From Planococcus citri (lineage: Eukaryota; Arthropoda; Insecta; Hemiptera; Pseudococcidae): a stretch of 64,000 nucleotides of DNA. The notes under the pieces are model-generated. The model did not search any database, had not been told where the DNA came from, and saw only the letters and a list, made by a program, of their open reading frames with translations. Below, in pieces: positions 32,301 through 42,723 of this stretch. Location: positions 6,014,001 to 6,078,000 of the forward strand of contig NC_088681.1 of the NCBI RefSeq assembly GCF_950023065.1, in the 5' to 3' direction. Each line of letters begins with the position of its first letter. Position 1 is the stretch's first letter. The position numbers were made by a program, and so were the translations under genes.

Positions 32301-33289
32301 GGACAAAGCTACCTCGAAAGAGCATGCAAAAAATGAAAGTTAACACCAGCCAAAATATCACGTGTTAGGTTAGAGTGTATTTTTCGATTTCTGATCTTTG
32401 AAAATTTTGCAATTTCTCACTGCACCTAAAGCACCTTTTTTTTGAAACAAAAAGTCATATTTTCCACATATTAACGTAATTACTAACCATCTTCAGTAAA
32501 TAGTTCAACTTTTGCTTCCACTTTATAAGGGTCGTTGCTCGATATTTCTAGGGAAGGTATACTTGAATCCGTAGTGTAAACATCTTCGACCTTAACCTGG
32601 TCCTGTTCGGCAGATTGTACGAGCGGATCTGAAAAACAGAGTTCAAAGCTGTTCATGTCTCCACTAAGAAAGTATATATTCACTGAACCTTATCCCAATC
32701 AGTTGAAAACAACTGAGTCAAAGAACAATAAGTGAGCTATCTCTCTCCTCTTTTCATTTTACAACAATTAAAAAAATTTTAAAAAATTAGAAGGATTAGA
32801 TTATGTTGAACACACTACAAAAGTTGAATAAAATAAAGGAGAACTTCTATAAGGCTTAGTTGCTTACCCCATAAATTGCTAGTTTTTGGAACAAAATTTA
32901 TTCCAAGTACAGGATACTTCTCATCAGTTTCACTTTGAATTTCGTCAAGCTCGCCGTTACTAAAACAAAATAATGAAGTAAATTTTATCAATAATAGATT
33001 AGAAAAACATGTAATAGAGCAATGGTTTTTTAAACAAGTTCGCTTACTTTGTTTGTTCAGACGGATAAGCATCATTTTCGATCTTACAGGAGATATTATT
33101 TTGGAATTGGTTCGAGGTATCATGATCATCACTGGAAGTTTCAAGCATGCCCTGCTCGGATTTCTTTTTAGAAAAACTGTCAAATAAATGCATGTTGTTA
33201 ACGCACGTGTCTATGTAACTATTTAAAGGGGTTTCATCACAACTGCCTTTTCTTTGTGGCGACATTTCTTTCAAATTACAATACACCAT
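29174..33289 (-). CDS. Gene A: acidic, THAP-less N-terminal exons of a zinc-finger gene (six exons)
   Basis: Exons, 5' to 3': 33289-33048, 32959-32868, 32628-32488, 31494-31354, 31243-31184, 29331-29174. Their lengths total 834 bp, exactly 278 codons, and every donor/acceptor pair matches in phase (2, 1, 1, 1, 1, 0). The protein is polar: a Ser/Asn/Asp-rich leader, three acidic modules that end F(S/T)E(E/D)G or HFEEG, and a basic linker (SAKKAKHLPSVKK) that could be a nuclear signal. The phase-0 donor (AAGGAG|GTTAGT) fits only the zinc-finger exons. The nearest is 24.5 kb (with a stop), the nearest intact one 19.6 kb. No DNA-binding domain lies in these exons. It is homologous to gene B but lacks the THAP exons. 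Start: the first Met at 33289 is used; Met at 33265 is an alternative. Confidence 0.7.
29428..31004. mobile_element. 1.58-kb long-TIR element in a gene A intron (ATA duplication)
   Basis: The ends TAGTCGGGGAGCCCACTTG and CAAGTGGGCTCCCCGACTA-like (one arm has TTAAGTGGG) pair for hundreds of bases, including poly-C/poly-G runs and the GAGCTAGAAATGTTCC block. ATA flanks both sides (29425-29427, 31005-31007). The paralogous intron of gene B has the empty site TTTTTTATAGAATTTTG at about 53,686-53,702, fixing the borders. The interior is CTGGAGGCTCCAG family DNA. No transposase is present. Confidence 0.88.
31184..31243 (-). CDS. Gene A exon 5 (60-bp acidic exon, phase 1-1)
   Basis: TTTTTCAG acceptor at 31244-31245 and CTTCGAAGAAG|GTTAGT donor. 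It encodes NSNSDPCSAEEPPEQHFEEG. In gene B the same exon is 126 bp because it uses an acceptor 66 bp further upstream; here that upstream part is damaged, so a new, closer acceptor is inferred. Confidence 0.7.
31354..31494 (-). CDS. Gene A exon 4 (141-bp acidic exon, phase 1-1)
   Basis: Acceptor TACTTTTAG and donor GAAGAAG|GTGAGTAAG. It encodes VLDEPDKKVAEYNHS... and ends VEVKLEQFSEEG. It is homologous to gene B exon 7 (54047-54184). It contains a VKLE motif of the sumoylation-consensus type (hydrophobic-K-x-E). Confidence 0.75.
31605..32191. mobile_element. hAT-like MITE rich in GGTTACGGTTT words
   Basis: The ends CAGGGGTGTTAACC and GGTCAACACCCCTG are inverted. Flanks CCACAGGG and CCTGTGGG match at five of eight positions, so the duplication is only suggestive. 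The interior is built from GTTACGGTTTTGG and TTTCGGTTTC variants. It lies between gene A exons 4 and 3. Confidence 0.65.
32488..32628 (-). CDS. Gene A exon 3 (141-bp acidic exon, phase 1-1)
   Basis: Acceptor CTGTTTTTCAG and donor GAAGATG|GTTAGTAATTACG. It encodes DPLVQSAEQDQVKVEDV... and ends VEAKVELFTEDG. It is homologous to gene B exon 6 (59572-59703), including 10 intron bases after the donor. Confidence 0.75.
32868..32959 (-). CDS. Gene A exon 2 (92 bp, phase 2-1), a hybrid of two ancestral exons
   Basis: The 5' half (NGELDEIQSETDE) matches the start of gene B exon 2. The 3' half (LGINFVPKTSNLWG) matches a dead exon relic in gene B at 59,864-59,912. It keeps an acceptor TTTTGTTTTAG and a GTAAGC donor and remains in frame. 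Confidence 0.7.
33048..33289 (-). CDS. Gene A exon 1
   Basis: Starts at Met 33289 (or Met 33265, or a later Met aligned with the gene B start) and ends ACAAA|GTAAGC in phase 2. The part SEQGMLETSSDDHDTSNQFQ to YPSEQTK aligns with gene B exon 1. Upstream to 33,630 no TATA box was recognised; a TATA-less promoter or non-coding exon is possible. Confidence 0.65.
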
Positions 33290-33633
33290 CTATCAAATCC
33301 CGGCGAATTCCTGGTTTAAAAGTATAAAAGTAACTGTTGAAATTTGAAGTTATGTTATCAATAAATTATGTAGGTTATCATCGCAGTAGGTCGAATACAA
33401 TGTTGTGTTTTTAGCGTGACATAGTTGGCAACATTGCAATCGATGTGGTATAGGTACGATGTATGGTTATGTTATGGTTACAGTTACGGTTGCAATGAAA
33501 TGAAAAGTAAACCAAAAAAACGTGAGAACTGAAAATATTTGGAAACATTTTTTTAAATTAAAATTAAAAACCTATTGAAAATTGAAATATTGAAAAGTAA
33601 GGACTAAAGAGAGGTTTTTATGTTTATTATGTA

Positions 33634-33885
33634 CAGGGTGCGCAGTACCAGTAATATCGAGCAGTGAACATCCCCAAGAAATTTTTGTTGTTAAAAATAT
33701 TAAATAGCTTGGTCGAAGGTTTTGGTTTTCGCTTTGGCTACGAGAAATAGATGCATTTAATTGATGGAACTGGAGTCCAACAACCTATCATTCATTATTA
33801 ATTTATTATCATTCACTTTGATCAAGCAAAACATTAGTAGAAAACTGTTTTGGGGGTAGGTACTCGATATTTTTGCGCACCCTGT
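33634..33885. mobile_element. Mariner-type MITE, second copy
   Basis: CAGGGTGCGCAGTA and TTTTTGCGCACCCTG are the ends; TA lies on the left and TG on the right (one mutated). It shares the AATATCGAG and CTCGATATTT subterminal blocks of the 28,199 copy. Confidence 0.8.
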
Positions 33886-34039
33886 GTGGAGATGTTGGGA
33901 TTGGGAAATTTCCTGGAAATGTATAAAAAAAATTGTGGCAACTTTCAAATCTATTAAAATAATTTCCATTAAAAATTGAAATTCATGAAGGAAAATTGTA
34001 GCCTATAGCCTGTATACGTGTAAAATGACAAAAAAATCC

Positions 34040-34990
34040 ACATTTTTGACCCTGGAGAGAAGTCAAATAGGGTTGGAAAGTTGAAACCTGCAAAAGGCAC
34101 TTCGGATACACCCTTCCAATGTACTGTGAAAAATTGGACCCTCTAGGTCAAATTGGAGGGGCTACAGGCGGTCTGAAAAATTGAAAAACACTTAAAATAG
34201 CAAAAAAATCTACTTTTTTGACCCTGGAGAGAGATCAAATAGGGTTGGAAGGTTGAAACCTGCAATAATCACTCATGAGGCACCCTCCCATTGTATGCTG
34301 AAAATTTGGACCTTCTAGATCAATTTTAGGGGCGAGGGGGTCAAAAACTGGGGTCAAATGTAGTTTTTCCCACCTTAGTCAGAGTGGGGATGACCTAGGA
34401 AACTGAAATTTGGATATGTTGATCACAATAGGGGTACTGACCAATAGAATGATTTTGGACCCTTTTCATCAGTTTGGGGTCATATTATGCCCCTCCTAAA
34501 AAATGACATTTCTGTAAAAATGGGGTTGGAAGGTCGAAACATGCAAAAGGCACTTCGGGTACATCCTCTCATTGTACTGTGAGAATTTGGACTCGCTAGG
34601 TCAATTTGAAGGGGCTGTAGGCTGTTTGAAAAATTGAAAAACATGTAAAATAGACCAAAAATCCACTTTTTGACCTTGGAGAGAGGTCTAAATAGGGTTG
34701 GAAGGTTGAAACATGTAATAATCACTCATGGGGCACCCTTCCATTGTATTCTGAAAATTTGTACCTTCTAGATCAATTTTAGGGGTGAGGGGGTCAAAGA
34801 ATGGGGTCAAATGTGGTTTTTCCCACCTTAAACGGGGTGGGGATGACCTAGGAAGCTGAAATTTGGATATGTTGATCACAATGAGGATACTGAGCAATGG
34901 TATGATTTTGGACCCTTATCATCAATTTGGGCTCATATATTATGCTCCTCCAAAAAAATGACCTTTCTTTAATTTTCAACTTTGACCCTC
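34040..34990. repeat. Tandem repeat with GACCCTGGAGAG units, shared with 38.2-38.9 kb
   Basis: Units start at about 34,049, 34,219 and 34,672 and share GGGTTGGAAGGTTGAAACC, GGCACTTCGG, GGACCCTCTAGGTCAA and GGGGTCAAATGTGG. The same order returns at 38,230-38,900. Open frames here are repeat-borne and short. 34,990-35,590 is AT-rich with nothing recognised. Confidence 0.7.
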
Positions 34991-35589
34991 TCCACTCCGG
35001 AGGTGGCTCCAATACTTTTTGCAAAAAATATTGATACAATTATTCAAAATGAAGGAAAGTTTTAAAAATTTGTAAATATGCACTTACTTGAAAGTTTATT
35101 AGTTGTAACGTCTTGTGAGTTGATAAATAAAATAAAATATTTTCAAAATACGCATGGACTAAGCTCATTTTGGGGAGATATGAATATCTAGTAACTTTCT
35201 GCAAAGTTTTCGAAATTAAAAATTAATGGAAAGTTACCATCTCTAGAAATAAATTGACGACAATAAATGTTGCCATACAATCGAATTCGTTTTTTTATTT
35301 CATCAATGATACGCTTTTTCATCGATGATCTATTACTCACCTACTTGGAATTTGAGGAATAAAATTTGGAAAAATTTGCAAAAAATAAATGTTAGATACC
35401 TTATCTTGAATTCACTACTTTGAGGTTTGAAAAATTATAAAATAAAAATTATAAATGAACAGCAAATTTCTCTTCTTGGACCCAGACAACGTTTTCAATA
35501 CGTGAAAGTTCCATTAAATTTTCCCAAACAGAGCTGGAAATCCAAAATTAAAATGTTATGGACATTTCAAGCTTTAAAATTTACTTAAA

Positions 35590-36375
35590 TAGGTATCTGC
35601 TAGAGGCTTTGAGAATTGTCAAAAAGTCGCTGGAAGTTCCAAAATGACTTGAACCCACCTGCAGTAGACTAGATAGGTGTTGAAATTGAAGTGAAGAGTA
35701 AATTTTAGATTTTCAGCTCTGTTTGGTAAAATTTTATAGAAATTTCGAGCACTGAAAAATCGGCTGGAGGCTCCCGTAATTGCCAAAAAGTTGCTGGTGG
35801 CTCCAAAACGACTTGAAATCTACCTGCAGTCAACTTTTTCATAGCGTATTTAAATTTGCTCACAGAATGAATTTCGACGTTCCAACTCCATTTTTGATAA
35901 AATTTTGTGGGAATTTCTAGTTTCAAAAATATGCTGGAGGCTCCAGAACTGCTCAAAACGGTTTGAAACCATTTCCAATCGATTTGGCAGGTTGAAAACA
36001 GGGCATATCCTAAATTTCAGCGTCTAAGGCCAGTTTGATAAAATTTTGATTTTTTCCCCTCATTTTTGACCTAAATTTGATTTTTGAAAATTCACCAAAA
36101 ATCAAAAAATACTTTTCAGCTCTTGAAATTTTGGCTGGTGATAAATTTTTGCGTGCTCTTTCAATCTAGCTTTGTCGAGTTCAAAAAATTTCGAGCGAGT
36201 CCTACGTGTTGGAAAGCAAAATCTGCGATTTTGGTTAAGCTGTCCATCCAAATGGCCGTCATTTTGTTAATAGGGCATACCTTTTTTTTTTTTTTTTTTT
36301 ACAAGTTTGCTTTAAAATGTTCCTTTGAATGTCACCTTTGAGAAAAAAGTTGTTCCAGAAGATTGGAGGAGGTGT
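35590..36375. repeat. CTGGAGGCTCCAG family fragment (right-arm orientation)
   Basis: Collinear with 30,400-30,990: GCTGGAGGCTCCAGAACTGC, CCAATCGATTTGGCA, TTTTCCCCTCATTTTTG, TCACCAAAAATC, then the GTTCC...AGGTGCAAT end near 36,385. It is not palindromic here, so it is a half copy. Confidence 0.7.
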
Positions 36376-36892
36376 AGGTGCAATCATTCCAGTTGTCATT
36401 TAGAAAGTTGAAACATTTTACAATCACTTATGGCTATAATTAAATTTTAGTATGTAACTACCTAGTATCTAGGTACCTATATTTTCCTCATTTTTTGTTG
36501 AGATAGGTTGACAGATAGACAAAGATTATCCAAAAACAACGCGTTAAGTTCAGAAAATTTGGTTAAAATTGGTATTTTGTCCAGAAGACAGCAAAAATTC
36601 AAAGAAACGAGTTGACTATCAAGTTGGGAGATTCTGTGATTCACTCTGACTTGAATGTGATAACTTCATTAAATTGATAATTAAAAAAAAAATAATTAAA
36701 CACCAAACATAAACTACTATTGTGTATTTTTTCCCATAGTATTAGTTTAAGCACAAGCCGAGTACATATCAATACTTAAGTAAGGCATTTACACGCTAAT
36801 CTCTAAGAATAAATTGAATTTAAGAGATCACATTTGGATAGGAACTCAATAATTGAAATTCAACTACATTTAAAAATGACCATTGACCACAC

Positions 36893-37336
36893 TCACAACG
36901 AGGGTCCTTTACATGTAAAGCGTTCGTGCATCAATTTATTTTGTTCAAGATTGAATCTTGCGCCACAAGTGCAGCATTTGTAGCGTTTTATTGCTTTATG
37001 CGTCTGTTGGTGTCTAATGAGAGAATGCTTATAGAAAAACTTTTTTCCGCAATCAGCGCACTGGAAATGAGCTCCTTCCACATGCAGGCGCTCGTGCTTC
37101 AATTTATTTACATTTAACGCGAATCGTCTGTCACAAATGCTGCATTTGTACTGTTTCTTTTCTCTAAGTGTCAGATGGGCTGTTAAATCGCTTTCATTAG
37201 AAAACTGCTTGTCACAGAATTGACAGTGAAACGGCTTCGTATGTTGATGCTGGTGTCTTTTCCACACACGTTTATAGGAAAACTTCGTACCACAAATATT
37301 GCAGCAGTAAGACCTCGGCCGCATCGGTACCTTCAC
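36893..37336 (-). pseudogene. C2H2 zinc-finger terminal exon 5, frameshifted
   Basis: Phase-0 entry at TGTAG (37337-37338) with VKVPMRPRSYCC. Finger 1 is good. Finger 2 has lost its second His (AHLTLREKK). Fingers 3 and 4 are good. A later finger reads CCTCGARF and ends HERF, where one extra T in a TTT run at about 36,917-36,919 shifts the frame, giving an early stop at 36893. In the shifted frame only a broken C2HC remnant follows. Compared with the other exons, one internal finger is also missing. It lies between gene A and gene B in an otherwise typical duplicated unit (conserved flanks on both sides). Probably non-functional or strongly shortened. Confidence 0.75.
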
Positions 37337-37458
37337 CTACAGGAAAAAAGAAAAAAAAGATCATACATATTACAAATGACACGTCTTTTTCTTTTGAATA
37401 ATTGTGTTGTCATGTCAACTAATTACGCCCCATAAACACCAAAATGGAACGTATTACG

Positions 37459-37672
37459 ACGGTGTGCAAAAATACAAAGTTCCCTCTCAAAAAAGTTTCA
37501 TGTTCAATATTTTGGTTTATCACAGTGAATAACAATAATGAAAGCACTTGATTGGTCGGTGAATTGAGACAATAACATTTCGCCAATCGTAAGCATCTAT
37601 TTCACATTTCCAACCTGTATTTTTATCAAAAAAATTTATTTGGGGTATACTCGATATTTCTGCGCACCTTGT
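37459..37672. mobile_element. Mariner-type MITE, third copy
   Basis: GTGTGCAAAAATAC at the left and TATTTCTGCGCACCTTG at the right, with the shared interior (GTTTCATGTTCAATATT, CACAGTGAATAACAATAATG). Length is close to the 218-bp copy. Ends are diverged. Confidence 0.65.
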
Positions 37673-38229
37673 AGACCATGGAATATCGGTGGGTCGCTGA
37701 AAAAAAAATCAAGAGGATTTTACATTGCTTACGTATCAAGGGAACAGGCACCAAATATGGGATACTTTTTTTTGTAGGATGGCCACTAGAAAACTATAGG
37801 GGTAGAAACCTCCACAAAGGCTTAAAATGAAGTTCCATCCTTTCACTAACACTGTACAAAACTTCAGGGATGAAGGTCAACTTTAAGTATGGTTTTTTTT
37901 ATTGTTGAGTGGCGAGTGTCAAAATGACAGTTCGAAATTGTGGATGCCTAATATGGACCACCTACAAAATTTTGAAATAAATAATATACTTTCACATTTT
38001 TCAAAACGTCATAGGTATTTATTTTGTAGAAATGAACAAAAAAAAACGTATTGTACATAAGCAGTGCCGGTTAATTTTGAATTATTTTTAAAATTTTTGA
38101 ATGATGAGTGTCAAAATGACAGTTCAAAATTTTGGACGCCCAATATGGACCACCTAAAGAATTTCAAATAAACATATTTTTACGTTTCAAAACATCATAT
38201 TCATCGGCTTTCCTAAACGTCAAAAAAAC
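37673..38229. repeat. Two direct repeats with GAGTGTCAAAATGACAG
   Basis: GAGTGTCAAAATGACAGTTC occurs near 37,913 and 38,107, both times followed by AATATGGACCACCTA. No gene is seen. Confidence 0.6.
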
Positions 38230-38930
38230 ACATTTGACCCTGGAAAGGGGTCAAATAGGATTGGAAGGTTGAAACCTATAAAAGGCACTTCGGGTACCTC
38301 TTCCCACTGTACTGTGAAAATTCGGACCCTCTAGGTCAATTTGGTGGGGCTGTAGGTTTGGCTAAACGTCAAAATGTTCAAAAAACATGTAAAATGGATG
38401 AAAAAATCCACTTTTTTGGCACTGGAGAGGGATCAAATGGGGTTGGAATGTTGAAACCCGCAAAATGCACTTCGGGTACATCCTCCCAATGCACTGTGAA
38501 AATTTGGACCCTCTAGGTCAATTTGGAGGGGCTGTAGGTTTGGCTAAACCTCAAAAAACACACAAAAACCCACTTTTTTGACCCTGGAGAGGGGTCAAAT
38601 GGGTTTGGAAGGTTGAATCCTGCAAAAAGCACTCAAGAGGCACCCTCTCATTGTATGCTGCAAATTTGGAACACCCAGGTCAATTTTAGGGGCGAGGGGG
38701 TCAAAAATAGGGGTAAAATGTGGTTTTTCCCAACTAAAACGGGGTGGGGATGACTTAGGAAGCTGAAATTTGGATATGTTGATCACAATAGAAGTACTGA
38801 CCAATGGTGTGATTTTGGACCCTTTTCGTTCATTTGGGGCCATATTATGCCCCTCCAAAAAAATGACCTTTCTGTAATTTTCAACTTTGACCCTTGAAAC
38901 TTCGGGGGTCAATTTTAGGTCCTGAAAGAA
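38230..38930. repeat. Second locus of the GACCCTGGAGAG tandem repeat
   Basis: Three units of ~170 bp starting near 38,236, 38,407 and 38,579, then the GGGGCGAGGGGGTCAAAAA end also found at 34,330. Same strand as 34.0-35.0 kb. Confidence 0.7.
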
Positions 38931-39019
38931 CCCGATTCCTCAAGTTTGATCTTATTTGATCAGTTAGAACAAGTTCCAGGTCATGAAATGTAAAAATCAC
39001 CATTGCGTCAAAATGTGGT

Positions 39020-39250
39020 GAAACTTATTTATCCTACTAGTAGAATAAAACGCTACTTTATTCACTCTCGCTGTTCGCTCGAGTGATCAAATGCGCGTTT
39101 TCTTCCCACGTTTAGATAAAATATGTTATTCAACTAGTGAAATAAAGTGATTTTCGACGATTTTTAATTACTTACTTCCCTCGCTTTGCTTGGGAAATAA
39201 ACCTCAAAAATCGTCAAAAATCACTTTATTTTACTAGTAGGATAAAATAC
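39020..39250. repeat. Inverted repeat around ACTAGTAGGATAAAA
   Basis: TTATCCTACTAGTAGAATAAA at the left and TTTATTTTACTAGTAGGATAA at the right enclose a second hairpin (AAAGTGATTTTCGACGATTTTT / AAAATCGTCAAAAATCACTTT). A relative lies inside the hAT element at 18,170-18,290. Confidence 0.65.
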
Positions 39251-39254
39251 CATT

Positions 39255-40780
39255 ATATACTTAATCGCATTCCACACACCTGATTATTGAAAGCAAATCC
39301 TTGCTGAGTCCTGTTCCATTTCTAGTGGGCCATAAATATGAAAAAGTTGAGGTAAAATACGGGCCAATGTCCTCCATTATTAATTTTATGAATTTGTTAA
39401 TATGCTTTCACAAAATATAATCACAAGGGGTATATGCAGTGGGGTACAGAGTGATTTTTTCAATTTTTGATTAATTTGGTTTTGTAAAAGTGGCTAAAAC
39501 ATGAGACATGAGCACATCAAGTACCGCATAATGGGAATACACTTTACTTGAAGTAAAAAGTACGACAATTATAAAATGTATATATAAGCATGCCTCGGCT
39601 TTTTCAGGACTTTTTACTTTTAGTTGCACAAATATCTAAAGCTCATCAGAATAAATCTCACACATCATTCGTAATTAATTTGAATAGTGAAATTTTTATA
39701 TGAGAATGTTGTGCCCAATCTTGTAGAAGAAGAAGCTGCATCATCATACAAAAATTTCACTATCCAAATTAATTACCAATGATGTGTGAAATTTATACAG
39801 ATGTGCTTTAGAGGTGAGAGTAGCTGGCAGCTCAAAGTTCTGAAAAAGCTGAAGCATTCTTGTATTTATAAGTAGTTTATAATATTATCGTAACTAATCA
39901 TGATTCCTTTATGTTGTGCCAAATCTTGTAGTGGAGGAAGCTGCATCATTATACAGAAATTTCACTATCCAAATTAATTGCGAATGAAATGTGAAATTTA
40001 TACAGATGTGCTTTAGAGGTATGAGTAGCTGACAGCTCAAAGTTCTGAAAAAACTCAGGCATTCTTGTATATACAGTTATTATTTTTTCGTAACAAATCA
40101 TGATTCCCTTACAATTTACAATTGGCCCGATGTCTTCATCGAGTAATTGGCATCATTATACCAAAATTACACGCTATCCAAATTAATTACGAATGAAGTG
40201 TGAAATTTAATCATTTGTGCTTTAGAGATATGAGAAGCTGACAGCTGAAAGTTCTGAAAAAGCTCAGGCATTTTTGTATATATAGTCATTATTTTTCGTA
40301 ACCAATCGTGATTCCAGTCGAGTAACCTGTGTCATCGTACAAAAATTTCACTTCACCCAAATTACAAATGATGTGTGAGATTTATTCTGATGAGCTTTAG
40401 ATATGTATTTATGCAACTAAAAGTAAAAAGTCCTGAAAAAGCTGAGGCATGCTTATATATACATTTTATAATTGTCGTACTTTTTACTTCAAGTAAAGTG
40501 TATTCCCATATGCGGTACTTGATGTGCTCATGTCTCATGTTTTAGCCACTTTTACGAAACCACTTAATCAAAAATTGAAAAAATCACTCTGTACCCCACT
40601 GCATATACTTCTTGTGATTATATTTTGTGAAACATATTAACAAATTCATAAAATTAAAAATGGAGGACATTGGCCCATATGTTACCTTAACTTTTTCATA
40701 TTTGTGGCCCACTAGAAATGGAACAGGACTCAGCAAGGATTTGCTTTCAATAATCAGGTGTGTGGAATGCGATTATATAT
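39255..40780. mobile_element. Fold-back element with tandem-repeat centre
   Basis: Arms of ~440 bp (39,261-39,700 and 40,335-40,778) share GTGTGTGGAATGCG, GGAACAGGACTCAGCAAGG, TGGAGGACATTGGCCC and GGGGTACAGAGTGATTTTTT. The centre holds three direct copies of a ~205-214-bp unit (TTGTGCC...GATTCC), the same sequence as the arm tips. It has no coding frame. Confidence 0.8.
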
Positions 40781-41968
40781 GATTACCTCAAATTCGGGCC
40801 AATTGAGTATTTTACTTTTTCATAATTTACAAAAAAATGAAAAAATCGACTCCTCATTTATGAAATGGTTTTGAGGGGGAGGGGGGCATACAACACATTA
40901 AAGTGATATTCATGTCAGTCCTATTAATAAATTGAAAGTATTTTTTTGAATAACTCACAGTTTTGTCCAGGCCTTTAAGGGTTAAGAAAAATTGCCCAGT
41001 TCCCAAATGTATGTAGTATGTAGCATTTGAGATTTTGCATCGATCTAACCTAGCCTCACTATAATCCAGATCACTTATGTATAGTTCGTCATATGGCAAT
41101 AGGAATAGATGCATCCTCCTCCCTTACTCTCTTATCCTCTGGTACATACAACTTTTTTCTTAAAGGGGACATCTTAAGCAACATTTTAAAGCAAACTTGC
41201 CAAAAATTAAGTTGGCCTCACCAACAAAATGACGGCCACTTTGATTGACAGGTCAGCCGAAGTCGCAAATTTAGCTTTCCAACATAGGACTCGCATGAAA
41301 TTTTCTGAACTGGACCAAAGGTTATGCAAAAATTCATCACCAGCCGAAATTTCAAGCGCAAAATAGCGTATTTTTTGTTTTCTGGTGAATTTGTGAAAAT
41401 CAAATTTGGGCTAAAAATGAGAAAAAAATCAATATAAACTGACAAACCTAGTAAGCTGAAATTTAGGTAGGATATGCTCCATTTTCGACCTGCCAAATCG
41501 ATTTGAAATTGTATCAAACAATTTTCGGCACATTTAAAGTCTCCAGCAGATTTTTGAGACTCGTAATTATTTTCACAACCTCGCACCAAATGAAGTTGTA
41601 AATCCGAAATTCATACAAAATTGGGTAAAATTGGCATTTTGCACGAAGTCATTTGTCCAGCAAATCGCAAACATTAAAAAAAAATAGATCGACTATCGAA
41701 TTGATCGAGAGTTTCGGTAATCCACTGTGATCATAGATTTTCAAAACTTCGTTAATCGATAGACTTTTAAAAATGAAGAAAAAAACACCAAATATAAAAA
41801 ATACCATTATGTATTTTTTCACATATAAATTTAAGTACAAGACTGAATTTAAGAAATCAGTAAAGTTATAACTCAAGTCAAGCTTTTTTCACGTTGAAAA
41901 AAAAACAAAACAAAGAAAAAACAAATTTGAGTCTGTACACATTTAGATAGGTATTTAATTATTGAAAT
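40781..41968. other. Dispersed repeat (41.10-41.65 kb) and conserved 3' flank of the next zinc-finger exon
   Basis: 41,100-41,640 is the near-copy of 9,040-9,538. 41,720-41,968 is the conserved zinc-finger 3' flank (TAAAAAATACCATTATG, GTTATAACTCAAGTCAAGC, TGTACACATTTAGATAGG). The first part shows nothing beyond short chance frames. Confidence 0.6.
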
Positions 41969-42571
41969 TCAAGTACATTTAGATGATATGTGCTTGGCTA
42001 GGTCGCGCTTCCGGCGGTATTTCTTGCCGCACTGGGCACACTCAAAACGAGCGCCCTCCACATGGACGCGTTCGTGCAATGCCCTATATCGTTTTTGCTT
42101 GAATTCTTGGTTGCATATGCGGCATTTAAAGGATTTCTCTCTACTATGCGTCTGTTGATGCCGAGTAAGAGCGCTTTCATGAGCAAAACTTTTGCTACAC
42201 AAATGGCAAGAAAAAGGTTTCTCACCGGAATGTACTCTCAGGTGTTCAATGAGCGAGTGTTTATGTGATAACTTTTTCCCGCATTCAGTGCACTCAAAAC
42301 CAGCTCCCACATGCGAACTTTCGTGCCTCAATTTATGGTGATTGTGCTTGAATCGTGCGTCACAAAAGCGGCATTTGTAGCGTTTCTTTTCACTATGTGT
42401 CAATCCATGTCTAATACAATCGCTTTTATAGGCGAACTGTTTATCACAGACTTGGCAGTGAAACGGCATCAAATGTTCTTGCTGATGTCTTGCCCAATCA
42501 CGTTTACAGGAAAATTTTGTATCACAAATATAGCAGCAGTAAGTGAATGAATCCTGCATCTGTTCCTCTAC
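41969..42571 (-). CDS. C2H2 zinc-finger terminal exon 6 (seven fingers, intact)
   Basis: 200 codons, entered in phase 0 at TGTAG (42572-42573) with Val-Glu-Glu-Gln-Met-Gln-Asp-Ser. Order: YCCYIC, FHCQVC, then one KC/EC/SC module (KCRFC, ECTEC, SCHLC), then KCRIC and the C2HC end (ECAQC...HISSKC). All ligands are present. One linker is a near-canonical SGEKPF; the others follow the family HVEGA or HSREKS forms. It is the best-preserved 3' exon below gene B (10.8 kb from gene B exon 9), so it is the most likely partner for the THAP block. Joined, the two give 712 residues. Closest relative by finger 2 and last finger is exon 2 (10.9 kb), which lacks finger 1. Confidence 0.88.
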   Translation of the reverse strand, partial: VEEQMQDSFTYCCYICDTKFSCKRDWARHQQEHLMPFHCQVCDKQFAYKSDCIRHGLTHSEKKRYKCRFCDARFKHNHHKLRHESSHVGAGFECTECGKKLSHKHSLIEHLRVHSGEKPFSCHLCSKSFAHESALTRHQQTHSREKSFKCRICNQEFKQKRYRALHERVHVEGARFECAQCGKKYRRKRDLAKHISSKCT

Positions 42572-42723
42572 CTACAGGAAAACAATATCATATTACAAAC
42601 GACGTTTCCTTTTTTTTTTTTTTTTCGAATAATTATGTTACCAACTATAGTTATGCCCTATAAATACCAAAATCCAGCATATACAGGGAGTTCCCCTTAC
42701 CCGCCAAAATGTTTTATGTTTAA

